From contig NZ_LT629945.1 in NCBI RefSeq assembly GCF_900104675.1, positions 539,273-603,272 on the forward strand: DNA of 64,000 nt, written 5' to 3'. The translations under genes and the position numbers were made by a program. Below are positions 7,378-15,669 of this stretch, piece by piece (the stretch's first letter is position 1; every line of letters starts with the position of its first letter). The notes under the pieces are model-generated. The model was not told the DNA's origin. It ran no database searches and worked only from the letters and a program-made list of their open reading frames with translations. Origin of the DNA: Angelakisella massiliensis. GTDB lineage: Bacteria > Bacillota > Clostridia > Oscillospirales > Ruminococcaceae.

Positions 7378-9198
7378 GTGATCAAATCTGTTCATGATTA
7401 TCAAATAGACGATGTATTCAAGAAGGACGCTGGCTTCTGCTACATGATTCCGAAATATCAGCGTGAATACACATGGGGACAATACCAATGGAAAGACCTT
7501 TACGATGACATTTGCGAAAACGACAATGGGTATTTTATCGGCTCGATTATTTGCATTGATAACTCTTCCGATGCTTTCCAAACAAAGGAGCTTGAGGTTG
7601 TCGATGGACAGCAGCGTTTAACGACGCTCTGTCTCCTTCTGACTGCAATATACAATCGGCTCAAGATACATAAGGATGAGCTGGATGAGGATGATGAGGA
7701 CGAGCTTCCTGCTCTTAGAAAGTCCATTATTTGCAAAGGCGCATCAAACGGGCTTATTCTTTGTCCTCAAATTCAAAACCACAATCAGGCTGACTTCAAT
7801 GTCGTAATGTACGAGAATGGTCTGCTCAAAAGTGCGAAGCGCGAAAAGAATTGGGGCAATCGTAAAATCGCGAAGTGCTATAAATACTTCCTACAAAGAT
7901 TAGATCAGGATATTGAAGAGTCCGGTGATGCAGTCAAGACCCTGCTTGAAATCAAGAGCAAGGTATCGAAAGCGGTACTCGTCAAGATAGAGGTTGGAAG
8001 TCACGCGGAGGCTTACACCCTTTTTGAGTCCCTGAATAACAGAGGTACGCCATTGACAGCTATTGACCTCATGAAAAACCTTATTTTGGCGAGAGCCGAG
8101 CGTTCGGGTATGACTTGTGATGACTGCTTTGAGGATTGGCAGACACTCCTCGGTTATTTGACGGATGACTACTCTACACAAGAGCGTTTCTTCCGGCAGT
8201 ATTACAATGCGTTCAAAAATCGCTTAAACGAGCCGTTCAGAACGGATGGGCAGCGCAAGAAAGATCCTCTCGGCTATATTGCCACCCGTTCCAATTTGTT
8301 GTCCATTTTTGAGGAACTGATAAGCAGAGATTTGTCCGACTTTATGAGCGACATTTTGGTATGCGGTGAGATTTACTCTCGGCTTATCCTCAGCACCGAC
8401 GATAAAACGAAATATACCAACAGCCTGACCGACCTGAGTCGTATTCAGGGCGCACCTTCTTATCTGCTGCTGATGTATTTGTTCAAAAATCAAGCCACGC
8501 TTGAAGTTGCTGACGCTGATATTCTGGAAACAATCAAGTTGCTGACTCGCTTCTTTGTCCGAAGAAATATCACAGATACTCCTAATACACGAGATTTGAA
8601 TAAGATCTTCATGCAGATTATTTCCGATGTTGAGGAAGGAAAACTCACCGGAACTGCAATCTATCAGCATATCTACGACGAACTTGTCCGTTGGTCTGCC
8701 ACCGATGAGTTGTTTGAAGAAAAACTCAAGGGAGACATTTACGAAGAGAATGCTGGCGTTGCAAGATTCGTTCTCTGCGCTATTGCTCAGAAACACATGA
8801 CCAACGAAACTTGGACTGACCTCTGGGAGCAGAATGATTATGGTGGAAAAAAGGTTTTCAAATGGACTATTGAACACATATTCCCCGAAGGAAAGAATAT
8901 TCCCGACAAATGGGTAGATATGATTGCCGCTGGAGATCGTAATTTGGCTAATGAGTATCTTGAACAGTATGTCCACAAGATCGGCAACCTGACTGTTACC
9001 GGATATAACAGCACTTTAAGCAATCTCTCTTTCGTAGAAAAGAGGGATCGTCTCAATGCTCAGAAGCTCTATGTGGGGTATAAAAACGGGCTTGAAATCA
9101 ATAAGGAGCTTGCAGAAAAGGACGCATGGACGGTGCAGGATATTATTGATCGTACCAATGAGCTTGTAGAAATGCTGCTCGATATGTATAAGCTCTAA
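7378..9198 (+). CDS. GmrSD-like DUF262/DUF1524 nuclease
   Basis: A 606-residue protein. The N-terminal DUF262 domain has the ParB-like motif VVDGQQRLTTL (about residue 74) and the front motif IPKYQREYTWG. The C-terminal DUF1524 has the HNH-like elements EHIFPEG and HKIGNLTVTGYNSTLSN. This fused order is that of GmrSD type IV restriction enzymes, which cut modified (glucosylated) phage DNA using nucleotide binding by the first domain. It starts with GTG at 7378 behind AAGGAGGATAACACA. It is probably a phage defence gene, sitting in a DNA repair/defence cluster. Confidence 0.85.
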   Translation: MIKSVHDYQIDDVFKKDAGFCYMIPKYQREYTWGQYQWKDLYDDICENDNGYFIGSIICIDNSSDAFQTKELEVVDGQQRLTTLCLLLTAIYNRLKIHKDELDEDDEDELPALRKSIICKGASNGLILCPQIQNHNQADFNVVMYENGLLKSAKREKNWGNRKIAKCYKYFLQRLDQDIEESGDAVKTLLEIKSKVSKAVLVKIEVGSHAEAYTLFESLNNRGTPLTAIDLMKNLILARAERSGMTCDDCFEDWQTLLGYLTDDYSTQERFFRQYYNAFKNRLNEPFRTDGQRKKDPLGYIATRSNLLSIFEELISRDLSDFMSDILVCGEIYSRLILSTDDKTKYTNSLTDLSRIQGAPSYLLLMYLFKNQATLEVADADILETIKLLTRFFVRRNITDTPNTRDLNKIFMQIISDVEEGKLTGTAIYQHIYDELVRWSATDELFEEKLKGDIYEENAGVARFVLCAIAQKHMTNETWTDLWEQNDYGGKKVFKWTIEHIFPEGKNIPDKWVDMIAAGDRNLANEYLEQYVHKIGNLTVTGYNSTLSNLSFVEKRDRLNAQKLYVGYKNGLEINKELAEKDAWTVQDIIDRTNELVEMLLDMYKL

Positions 9199-9222
9199 GG
9201 ATGAAAGGAGGATCGCCGGAGC

Positions 9223-10731
9223 ATGAAGCAAAGAACTTATATCGCAATCGACCTCAAGAGCTTCTATGCTTCGGTTGAGTGCCGGGAGCGCGGCTTAGAT
9301 CCTCTGGACACAAACCTCGTTGTCGCGGATGAGAGCCGGACGGATAAGACTATCTGCCTTGCCGTTACTCCCTCCCTCAAAAGCTACGGTATCTCCGGAC
9401 GCGGACGGCTGTTTGAGGTCAAGCAGCGTGTGAAGGAAGCAAATGCCGGACGGCAGCACGACGCGCCGAGACACAGGCTGGACGGCACATCACACTTCTT
9501 CTCTGAGCTACAAGCAGATCCGTCTTTGGCGATTGACTTCATCATCGCACCGCCCCGGATGGCGTATTACATGGAGTACAGCACCCGCATCTATCAGGTC
9601 TACCTCAAGTACATTGCGCCGGAGGACATCGTTGTCTACTCCATCGACGAGGTGTTCATGGATGTGACGGACTACCTGAATACCTACAAGCTCTCCGCCC
9701 ATGATCTTGCCATGAAGATCATCCTCGATGTGCTTGAGACAACCGGCATTACGGCAACCGCAGGAATCGGCACGAACCTCTTTCTCTGCAAGGTGGCAAT
9801 GGACATTGTGGCGAAACACATCCCCGCCGACAAAAACGGCGTCCGAATAGCCGAACTGGATGAAATGAAGTTCCGGCGTGAGCTTTGGGCGCACCAGCCT
9901 CTCACGGATTTCTGGCGCGTGGGTCGAGGTATTGCCAAGAAACTTGAGCAGAATGGGATGTTCACCATGGGTGATGTTGCCCTCTGTTCAGAGCGGAACG
10001 AGGACTTGCTTTATAAGCTGTTCGGAAAGAATACGGAACTACTCATTGATCATGCGTGGGGCTGGGAGCCTACGACCATTGAGGCAATCAAGGCATACCG
10101 TCCCAGCTCCAACAGCCTCAGCTCCGGTCAGGTTTTGCACTGCCCCTATGAGGCAGATAAAGCGAAGCTCGTCATCCGCGAGATGACGGACTTGCTCGTT
10201 CTGGATTTGGTGGACAAGGGGCTTGTCACCGACCAGATGGTTCTCACAGTTGGCTACGACATTGAGAACCTGACCGATCCGGCACGACGGGCAAAGTATC
10301 ACGGCGCGATTGAGAAAGACCCCTACGGACGGGAGATTCCCAAACAGGCGCACGGGTCCATCAACCTCGACAGTCACACATCCTCTACGCGCAAAATAAT
10401 GTGTGCTGTGGCAGAACTCTTCGACCGGATCGTGGACAAGAATCTGCTTGTCCGCCGTATGTATGTTGTGGCAAATCATGTCCTGCCGGAAGCGGACGCA
10501 CCGAAGAAAAATGACGGTGCTGTCCAGCTTGACCTCTTCACTGACTATGCCGCCGAAGAGGAAAAGCGGAAAGCCGAAGATGCCGCCTTGGAACGTGAAC
10601 GAAAAATTCAGAAGGCGGCTCTCGCCATCAAGAAGAAGTACGGAAAGAACGCCATCCTCAAGGCGATGAATCTTGAAGAAGGCGCAACGGCAAAGGATCG
10701 GAATGCACAGATCGGCGGGCATAAGGCGTAA
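9223..10731 (+). CDS. Y-family DNA polymerase (UmuC/UvrX-like)
   Basis: A 502-residue translesion polymerase. The first acidic residue lies in AIDLKSFYASVE (residues 8-19) and the second site is YSIDEVFMD (about 139-147). A helix-hairpin region (FWRVGRGIAKKL) and little-finger domain follow. QLDLF near residue 429 is a sliding-clamp binding motif. The C-terminus adds a charged coiled-coil-like tail. It would bypass DNA damage, important during single-strand DNA transfer. A YolD-like partner is encoded two genes downstream, as in uvrX-yolZ pairs. Ribosome site AAAGGAGG. Confidence 0.9.
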   Translation: MKQRTYIAIDLKSFYASVECRERGLDPLDTNLVVADESRTDKTICLAVTPSLKSYGISGRGRLFEVKQRVKEANAGRQHDAPRHRLDGTSHFFSELQADPSLAIDFIIAPPRMAYYMEYSTRIYQVYLKYIAPEDIVVYSIDEVFMDVTDYLNTYKLSAHDLAMKIILDVLETTGITATAGIGTNLFLCKVAMDIVAKHIPADKNGVRIAELDEMKFRRELWAHQPLTDFWRVGRGIAKKLEQNGMFTMGDVALCSERNEDLLYKLFGKNTELLIDHAWGWEPTTIEAIKAYRPSSNSLSSGQVLHCPYEADKAKLVIREMTDLLVLDLVDKGLVTDQMVLTVGYDIENLTDPARRAKYHGAIEKDPYGREIPKQAHGSINLDSHTSSTRKIMCAVAELFDRIVDKNLLVRRMYVVANHVLPEADAPKKNDGAVQLDLFTDYAAEEEKRKAEDAALERERKIQKAALAIKKKYGKNAILKAMNLEEGATAKDRNAQIGGHKA

Positions 10732-10749
10732 CGCGAAAGGATTAGAGCG

Positions 10750-11466
10750 ATGAATTACTTGACCGGAATAAGACTCAATGGGTTTCCAGAACAATCATCA
10801 TATCTTGCTAACTTGCCAGTAGTCAAATACCTACAATCACTTGAAGAATTGGCTTTTGAAAAACCGGTAACTTTTTTCGTTGGTGAAAATGGGACGGGTA
10901 AATCGACATTACTTGAGGCGATTGCGGTTGCATTGGGCTTTAATCCAGAGGGAGGGTCCAGAGATTTCTCCTTCTCAACAAAGTCATCACATTCTGTTCT
11001 CCATCAGTATCTAACCACCATCAAATCCGGTTATCCCAAAGACGGATTCTTTTTAAGAGCAGAAAGCTTTTATAACACGGCAACATATTTAGATGAGCAT
11101 AGCACTCTCCTTCGTTACGGTGGAGTTTCTTTTCACGCTCAGTCCCACGGAGAGTCTTTTTTGTCCCTTGTAACAAACCGTTTTGAAGGAAACGGACTTT
11201 ATATTTTGGACGAACCCGAAGCAGCTCTTTCTCCGCAAAGATTGATGTCGTTGATGATTGCGATTGATGAGCTTGTCGAAGAAAACTCTCAGTTTGTCAT
11301 TGCCACACATTCTCCTATACTCATGACATATCCCAAGGCTGAGATTCTCGAAATGACCGACACTGGGATACACAAAGTCAAATATTCAGAGACAGAACAT
11401 TATAAAATCACAAAACAGTTTTTGGATGACCCTGAACGAATGCTGAGATACTTATTCCGCGATTAA
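10750..11466 (+). CDS. AAA/ABC-type ATPase
   Basis: A 238-residue ATPase with all core motifs: Walker A GENGTGKST (about 44-52), signature-like SHGESF, Walker B LYILDEPEAALSP and H-loop ATHSP. There is no long coiled coil, so it is a minimal RecF/SMC-head-like ATPase as found in OLD-like or repair/defence proteins. Its sequence is more AT-rich than the polymerase before it, suggesting insertion between the polymerase and the YolD-like gene. No nuclease domain is fused and no obvious partner lies beside it. Confidence 0.8.
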   Translation: MNYLTGIRLNGFPEQSSYLANLPVVKYLQSLEELAFEKPVTFFVGENGTGKSTLLEAIAVALGFNPEGGSRDFSFSTKSSHSVLHQYLTTIKSGYPKDGFFLRAESFYNTATYLDEHSTLLRYGGVSFHAQSHGESFLSLVTNRFEGNGLYILDEPEAALSPQRLMSLMIAIDELVEENSQFVIATHSPILMTYPKAEILEMTDTGIHKVKYSETEHYKITKQFLDDPERMLRYLFRD

Positions 11467-11486
11467 GGGAAAGGTCTGGATGTGAA

Positions 11487-11906
11487 ATGGAAAAATACAG
11501 AGAAATAATCGACCTCCCTCACCACGTCTCCAAGACGCGACCACAGATGCCAATGTCAGATCGGGCGGCGCAGTTCGCCCCCTTTGCTGCCCTCACCGGC
11601 TACGATGCTGCAATCAAAGAAACCGGGCGTCTGACCGATGAAAGGATTGAGCTTGACGAGGAAGCACTGACTGCATTGGACATGAAGTATCAGCTTCTCA
11701 TGGATGCCCTCGATGACAAACCGGAAGTCACCATTACTTACTTCCAGCCTGATGAGCGGAAGGCTGGCGGCAAATATGTATCAGCAGTCGGTACGGTCAA
11801 AAAAGTCGATGATTTTGAGCGGCGGATCACTATGCAGGACGGCTCGAAGATTCCGATGGATGACGTTCTAATCATTGACGGAGAGATATTCTCGTCCTTA
11901 GAATAA
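11487..11906 (+). CDS. YolD-like protein
   Basis: A 139-residue protein with a YolD-like layout: an N-terminal MSDRAAQFAPFAAL block and a C-terminal small beta domain (VTITYFQPDERKAGGKYV, then GTVKKVDDFERRITMQDG, IPMDDVLIIDGE). YolD-like proteins pair with Y-family polymerases of the UvrX type in Bacillota and are thought to act as functional substitutes for UmuD. The polymerase gene lies 755 bases upstream, separated by the ATPase gene. Confidence 0.75.
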   Translation: MEKYREIIDLPHHVSKTRPQMPMSDRAAQFAPFAALTGYDAAIKETGRLTDERIELDEEALTALDMKYQLLMDALDDKPEVTITYFQPDERKAGGKYVSAVGTVKKVDDFERRITMQDGSKIPMDDVLIIDGEIFSSLE

Positions 11907-11949
11907 TGTCGCTTGCCATGCGACCAAACGAAGTGAATACCGAAGTACA

Positions 11950-11989
11950 ATATGACTGTAAGGTGAGACGCCAAGCAGTCATATTTTTT
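11950..11989 (+). terminator. Rho-independent terminator
   Basis: ATATGACTG at 11950-11958 pairs with CAGTCATAT at 11976-11984, followed by a run of T to 11989. It closes the transcription unit of the YolD-like gene, 20 bases before the vWA gene; it could also act as an attenuator for that gene. Confidence 0.75.
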
Positions 11990-12008
11990 ATATACGGAGG
12001 TACTGAAC

Positions 12009-12665
12009 ATGAGAAAGAACTTGACGGAGATCGTATTCATCCTTGATCGCAGCGGCTCTATGAGCGGGCTGGAAGCAGACACCATCGGAGGCTTCAACTC
12101 CATGATTGAAAAGCAAAAAAAGGAGAATGGCGAGGCATTGATCTCTACCGTCCTCTTTGACAACGTGAGCGAGGTTATTCATGACCGTGTACCGGTTCAA
12201 AAGGTCGAGCCGATGACCGACAATGACTATTCCGTTCGCGGCTGCACCGCGCTTCTGGATGCTATCGGCGGAGCGATTCATCACATTGGAAATGTCCACA
12301 AGTACGCAAGAAATGAAGATGTCCCTGAACATACTCTGTTCGTCATCACAACGGACGGCATGGAGAATGCAAGCCGCCGTTATGACAGCGAGAAGGTCAA
12401 GAAAATGATTGAGCGTCAGAAGGAAAAGTATGGCTGGGAGTTTTTGTTCCTCGGTGCAAACATCGACGCAGTTGAGACGGCAAGGCATTTCGGAATTGGT
12501 GCAGACCGAGCGGTCAACTACCACTCTGACCATGAGGGAACGCAGCTCAACTATGAAGTTCTGAGCGAAGCGGTTTCTGCTGTCCGATGCAGCGTACCAC
12601 TGGGTACGAATTGGAAAAAGCGTATTGATGAGGACTTCAATTCCAGAAAGGACGGGAGAAAGTAA
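12009..12665 (+). CDS. von Willebrand factor A domain protein
   Basis: A 218-residue, single-domain vWA protein with a complete metal site (MIDAS): DRSGSMS near residue 13, a Thr in RGCTALLDAIG, and TTDGMEN near residue 116. It has no signal peptide or membrane segment, so it is cytoplasmic. Such proteins usually scaffold AAA ATPases or toxin complexes; no partner ATPase is adjacent, but the SIMPL gene follows with a TAATG overlap. Confidence 0.85.
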   Translation: MRKNLTEIVFILDRSGSMSGLEADTIGGFNSMIEKQKKENGEALISTVLFDNVSEVIHDRVPVQKVEPMTDNDYSVRGCTALLDAIGGAIHHIGNVHKYARNEDVPEHTLFVITTDGMENASRRYDSEKVKKMIERQKEKYGWEFLFLGANIDAVETARHFGIGADRAVNYHSDHEGTQLNYEVLSEAVSAVRCSVPLGTNWKKRIDEDFNSRKDGRK

Positions 12666-13324
12666 TGAGAACAATCACCGTAAAAGGGACAGGAAATGTC
12701 TCCGCAAGACCGGATTACATCATCCTATCTCTGAACATTGAAGCAAATTCAAAAAACTATGACCTTGCAATGTCGGAAGCTGCCGAGAGAATCGAAAAAC
12801 TGCAAGGTGTCGCTGTCCGCGTTGGGTATCGTAAGGAAGACCTGAAAACCACGAGCTTTGATGTCCAGACAAGGTACGAGAATGTCAAGGATCGGCAAGG
12901 TAATTACAAGCGAGAGTTTGCCGGATATGCTTGCAGCTATCGCTTGAAACTTGCCTTTGACTTTGACAGCAAGCAGCTTGCAAAGGTCATTTCTGCGATT
13001 GCGGATTGTGGGGCGCAACCAGAACTCAGCATTGCGTTCACCGTGAAAAACCCGGCAAGAGTCAGCGAAGAGCTGCTGATCAATGCGACGGAGAACGCCA
13101 GAGCAAAGGCGGAGATTCTTTGCAAAGCATCAGGCAGTACGCTTGTGCAGTTGCTCAACATCGACTACAACTGGGGCGAACTCAATGTGTATTCCAGAAC
13201 GAGCTATGAGGTCGAAGACTGCATTCAGCCTCTCATGGCGATGAGCAAGTGCGCCGCACCTGAGATTGAGCCAGATGATATTGATGTGACAGACACAGTG
13301 GCTTTTACATGGGAAATCCAATGA
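12665..13324 (+). CDS. SIMPL-domain protein
   Basis: A 219-residue protein starting with ITVKGTGNVSARPDYI, the typical SIMPL (DUF541) opening, then alternating strands and helices to the end (VTDTVAFTWEI). Most SIMPL proteins are exported, but this one has no signal peptide, so it should be cytoplasmic. It is translationally coupled to the vWA gene (TAATG). Its role here is unknown; the pair is probably one functional unit. Confidence 0.75.
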   Translation: MRTITVKGTGNVSARPDYIILSLNIEANSKNYDLAMSEAAERIEKLQGVAVRVGYRKEDLKTTSFDVQTRYENVKDRQGNYKREFAGYACSYRLKLAFDFDSKQLAKVISAIADCGAQPELSIAFTVKNPARVSEELLINATENARAKAEILCKASGSTLVQLLNIDYNWGELNVYSRTSYEVEDCIQPLMAMSKCAAPEIEPDDIDVTDTVAFTWEIQ

Positions 13325-13445
13325 TTTTTTGACTTTTTTGAAATCCGGTACTCAACAAACGCTCTTATTGTGTCCGTTGTAAAGTGAAGGGACATTTCAC
13401 GGAGTAATCTTCGTAGAATACGATTTTGGGAGATTAGCAAGCAAA

Positions 13446-13528
13446 TCCGGTGAGTACCCACCGGAGAAAAATCAGTTAAGGAGACCCTGCCCTTAACATC
13501 AGATTTTTGCTTGTTGGGATAGTCCCAA
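13446..13528 (+). other. Probable oriT of the ICE (inverted-repeat cluster)
   Basis: The 236-base gap before the MobC-like and relaxase genes has no gene but holds three inverted repeats: TCCGGTG/CACCGGA (13446-13452, 13459-13465), GTTAAGG/CCTTAAC (13475-13481, 13491-13497) and TTGGGA/TCCCAA (13514-13519, 13523-13528). A weaker one (GTGAA/TTCAC) lies near 13385-13400. Position and structure fit an origin of transfer; the nick site is not recognised. Confidence 0.55.
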
Positions 13529-13560
13529 ACCCTTCTAATCTTTACGACGGAGGGCGCAGC

Positions 13561-13890
13561 ATGGTACGAAGAACACGAGACATTCAGAAGAAGATTTGGC
13601 TGACACCACAGGAAGAACGGACGATTGCAAAGAAGATGGAAATGATCGGCACGGAGAACTTCGGTGCGTATGCAAGAAAGATGCTGATCGACGGTTACAT
13701 CATCGTTGTAGACTACACGGAGCAGAAAAAGCTCGCCGCCGAAATCAACAAGATCGGCGTGAACATCAATACCGTCTGCCGCAGAATCAACTCGACGGGG
13801 CGATTCTATCAGGATGATATTGACGAGCTGAAAGAAAAGATGGATGCAGTATGGCAGTTACTAAAATCAAAGCAATCCGAGGAACTTTGA
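13561..13890 (+). CDS. MobC-like relaxosome accessory protein
   Basis: A 109-residue basic protein. Its N-terminus (RTRDIQKKIWLTPQEERTIAKKM) fits a ribbon-helix-helix DNA-binding fold, and GVNINTVCRRINSTGRF near residue 70 is typical of MobC-type mobilisation proteins, which bind oriT and help the relaxase melt it. The ATG at 13561 follows ACGGAGGGCGCAGC; an upstream ATG-like start at 13507 lies inside the oriT repeats. Its 3' end overlaps the relaxase gene by 40 bases. Confidence 0.8.
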   Translation: MVRRTRDIQKKIWLTPQEERTIAKKMEMIGTENFGAYARKMLIDGYIIVVDYTEQKKLAAEINKIGVNINTVCRRINSTGRFYQDDIDELKEKMDAVWQLLKSKQSEEL

Positions 13891-15215
13891 GCAAGGCAAT
13901 CGCGTACATTCTGAATCCCGAAAAGACCGACGAGAAGCTGCTGGTCTCGTCCTACGGCTGTGCCAGCGAGACCGCAGCGCGGGAATTTGAGTGGACGCGG
14001 AAAATAGCCGAGCAAAAAGGGATGAATCCGGTCAGGATCATAGCCCGTCATGTGATCCAGTCCTTTGAAATCGGAGAGGTCACGCCGGAGCTTGCCCACG
14101 AGATCGGCAAGCAGTTCGCGGATGAAATCCTCGGTGGAAAATACGAGTATGTGCTGACCACGCACATTGACAAGGACCATGTTCATAACCATCTGATTTT
14201 CAATGCGGTTGACTTTGTGGACTACCACGCCTACAAGAGCTACAAGCGGATTTACTATGATATGCGTGAGGTCAGCGACCGGCTCTGTAAGGAAAACGGT
14301 CTCTCTGTTATCCCTCCCTCTCAGAACAAAGGCATGAGCTACAAGGAGTACACCGAAGCCAAACGCGGCACGAGCTGGAAGCAAAAACTCAAGCAGACCA
14401 TCGACCGGCTTGTCATCACAGCGAAGGACTACGATGATTTTCTGCGGCTCATGCAGGAAGCCGGTTATGAAATCAAACCCGGCAAATACATCTCCTTCCG
14501 CGCTGAAGGTCAGGAGCGGTTTACCCGTTCTAAGACCATCGGAGAGAACTACACCGAGGAACGCATCAAGGAGCGGATTGCCGGACGGACGCCCCGAAAA
14601 AGTCAGAGACAGACCACGCCGAAGGGCATCTCTCTCATCGGAGATATTCAGGAGCGGATCAGGCTCATCGACAGCAAGGGTTACGAGCATAAAGCAAAGC
14701 TCACTATCCTCAAGGAAGCGGCACGGACACTCAACTATCTCACGGAAAACAACTTGCTCCAATACGCCGATCTTGAGAAGAAGGTCGAGGATGTTCACAT
14801 CTCCTATGACCGTACCGGCAAGGAACTGAAAGCCGTTGAAGCACGTCTGCGGGAAGTCCAGCCGCTTATCAAAAACATCTCCAACTACCAGCGGCTCAAG
14901 CCTGTATATGACGCCTTCCAGAAGGCGAAAGACAAGCCGAGCTTCAAGACAAAGCACGAAGCCGAACTTGTGATCTTTGAGGCGACGCGGAGTACGCTGC
15001 TTGCCATGCAGGGCGATGAAAAACTGCCGAGCTTGAAGACACTGCAAGCGGAACAGCAGCGACTTCTTGAAGAGCAACAGCGGCTCTATGATGAACGTGC
15101 GAAGCTCAAAAAAGAAGAAAAGAAAATAGAGACGATCAAGTCTAATGTTGATACGTTTCTCGCTCCTTCTGCTGACCATGACCGTGATCATCTGCGCAGC
15201 ACACAGCGCGAATAG
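13851..15215 (+). CDS. Relaxase (MOBP-type, VirD2-like)
   Basis: A 454-residue relaxase. The N-terminal half has the opening TKIKAIRGTLSKAIAYI, then HVIQSF (motif around residue 64) and the metal-binding HIDKDHVHNHL (about 102-112), the three-His motif of MOBP relaxases. A Tyr early in the domain (Y18 or Y35) is the likely nicking residue. The C-terminal half is helical and coiled-coil-like (KAVEARLREVQPL, EEQQRLYDERAKLKKEEKK). It would nick oriT and pilot the ICE strand into the recipient. It ends just before a strong hairpin. Confidence 0.9.
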   Translation: MAVTKIKAIRGTLSKAIAYILNPEKTDEKLLVSSYGCASETAAREFEWTRKIAEQKGMNPVRIIARHVIQSFEIGEVTPELAHEIGKQFADEILGGKYEYVLTTHIDKDHVHNHLIFNAVDFVDYHAYKSYKRIYYDMREVSDRLCKENGLSVIPPSQNKGMSYKEYTEAKRGTSWKQKLKQTIDRLVITAKDYDDFLRLMQEAGYEIKPGKYISFRAEGQERFTRSKTIGENYTEERIKERIAGRTPRKSQRQTTPKGISLIGDIQERIRLIDSKGYEHKAKLTILKEAARTLNYLTENNLLQYADLEKKVEDVHISYDRTGKELKAVEARLREVQPLIKNISNYQRLKPVYDAFQKAKDKPSFKTKHEAELVIFEATRSTLLAMQGDEKLPSLKTLQAEQQRLLEEQQRLYDERAKLKKEEKKIETIKSNVDTFLAPSADHDRDHLRSTQRE

Positions 15216-15224
15216 TCCTTTCAA

Positions 15225-15262
15225 AAGCAGGGCATCTCCTGTTGACCGGAGATGCCCTGCTT
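15225..15262 (+). terminator. Hairpin after relaxase gene
   Basis: A perfect 15-base-pair stem (15225-15239 with 15248-15262, loop of 8) begins ten bases after the relaxase stop. The T tract is short (TTCCTT), so termination may be weaker than usual or the stem may protect the 3' end. Confidence 0.65.
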
Positions 15263-15318
15263 CCTTGAGAGAAGGTTCGAGAAGTTGAAACTTTTTCTTT
15301 AATTTCTGCATCAACGGA

Positions 15319-15347
15319 TTGCTTTTGAGAATGAAATCCAGTATAAT
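15319..15347 (+). promoter_or_regulatory. Promoter of the restriction locus
   Basis: TTGCTT at 15319-15324 and TATAAT at 15342-15347, spacer 17. The start would be near 15354, giving a leader of about 40 bases before the small XRE gene and possibly read-through into hsdM. Confidence 0.6.
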
Positions 15348-15391
15348 ATTATAAGCGATGTTGAATGCAAGCAAGCGAAAGGATGGTTGCC

Positions 15392-15604
15392 GTGCGCATA
15401 AGCTATAAGAAACTATGGATGCTTCTTCTGGAACGCGACATAAAGAGGGCTTCTCTACGACATGAGGTGGGGCTGTCTGCCGGAACATGGACAAAACTGA
15501 ATAAGGGGGAAGAAGTGTCCCTCTCTATTTTGCTGCGCATTTGTGATTACTTGAACTGTGACATCGGAGATATATGTGAGGCTGTGCGAACGGACAAGAA
15601 CTGA
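15392..15604 (+). CDS. Small XRE-family regulator
   Basis: A 70-residue helix-turn-helix protein (RISYKKLWMLLLERDIKRASL, then LSILLRICDYLNCDIGDICE), the minimal HTH_26 type. I take the GTG at 15392, because homologues begin at this point and AAAGGA lies 9 bases upstream; the ATG at 15383 touches that site. It may regulate the restriction locus that starts 65 bases downstream, acting like a controller protein (inference). Confidence 0.75.
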   Translation: MRISYKKLWMLLLERDIKRASLRHEVGLSAGTWTKLNKGEEVSLSILLRICDYLNCDIGDICEAVRTDKN

Positions 15605-15669
15605 GTCCGGTTTTTCGTACAGCTCTTTTTGTAGAATAGGTTAGATAAATACACAGGGAGGATTTTGAT

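Noticed and set aside
13809-15494. Long minus-strand open frame of about 560 codons opposite the relaxase gene
   Set aside because: It mirrors the codon structure of the relaxase gene, has no ribosome site and no recognisable domain. Similar long antisense frames opposite ArdC, VirB4 and NlpC genes were rejected for the same reason.
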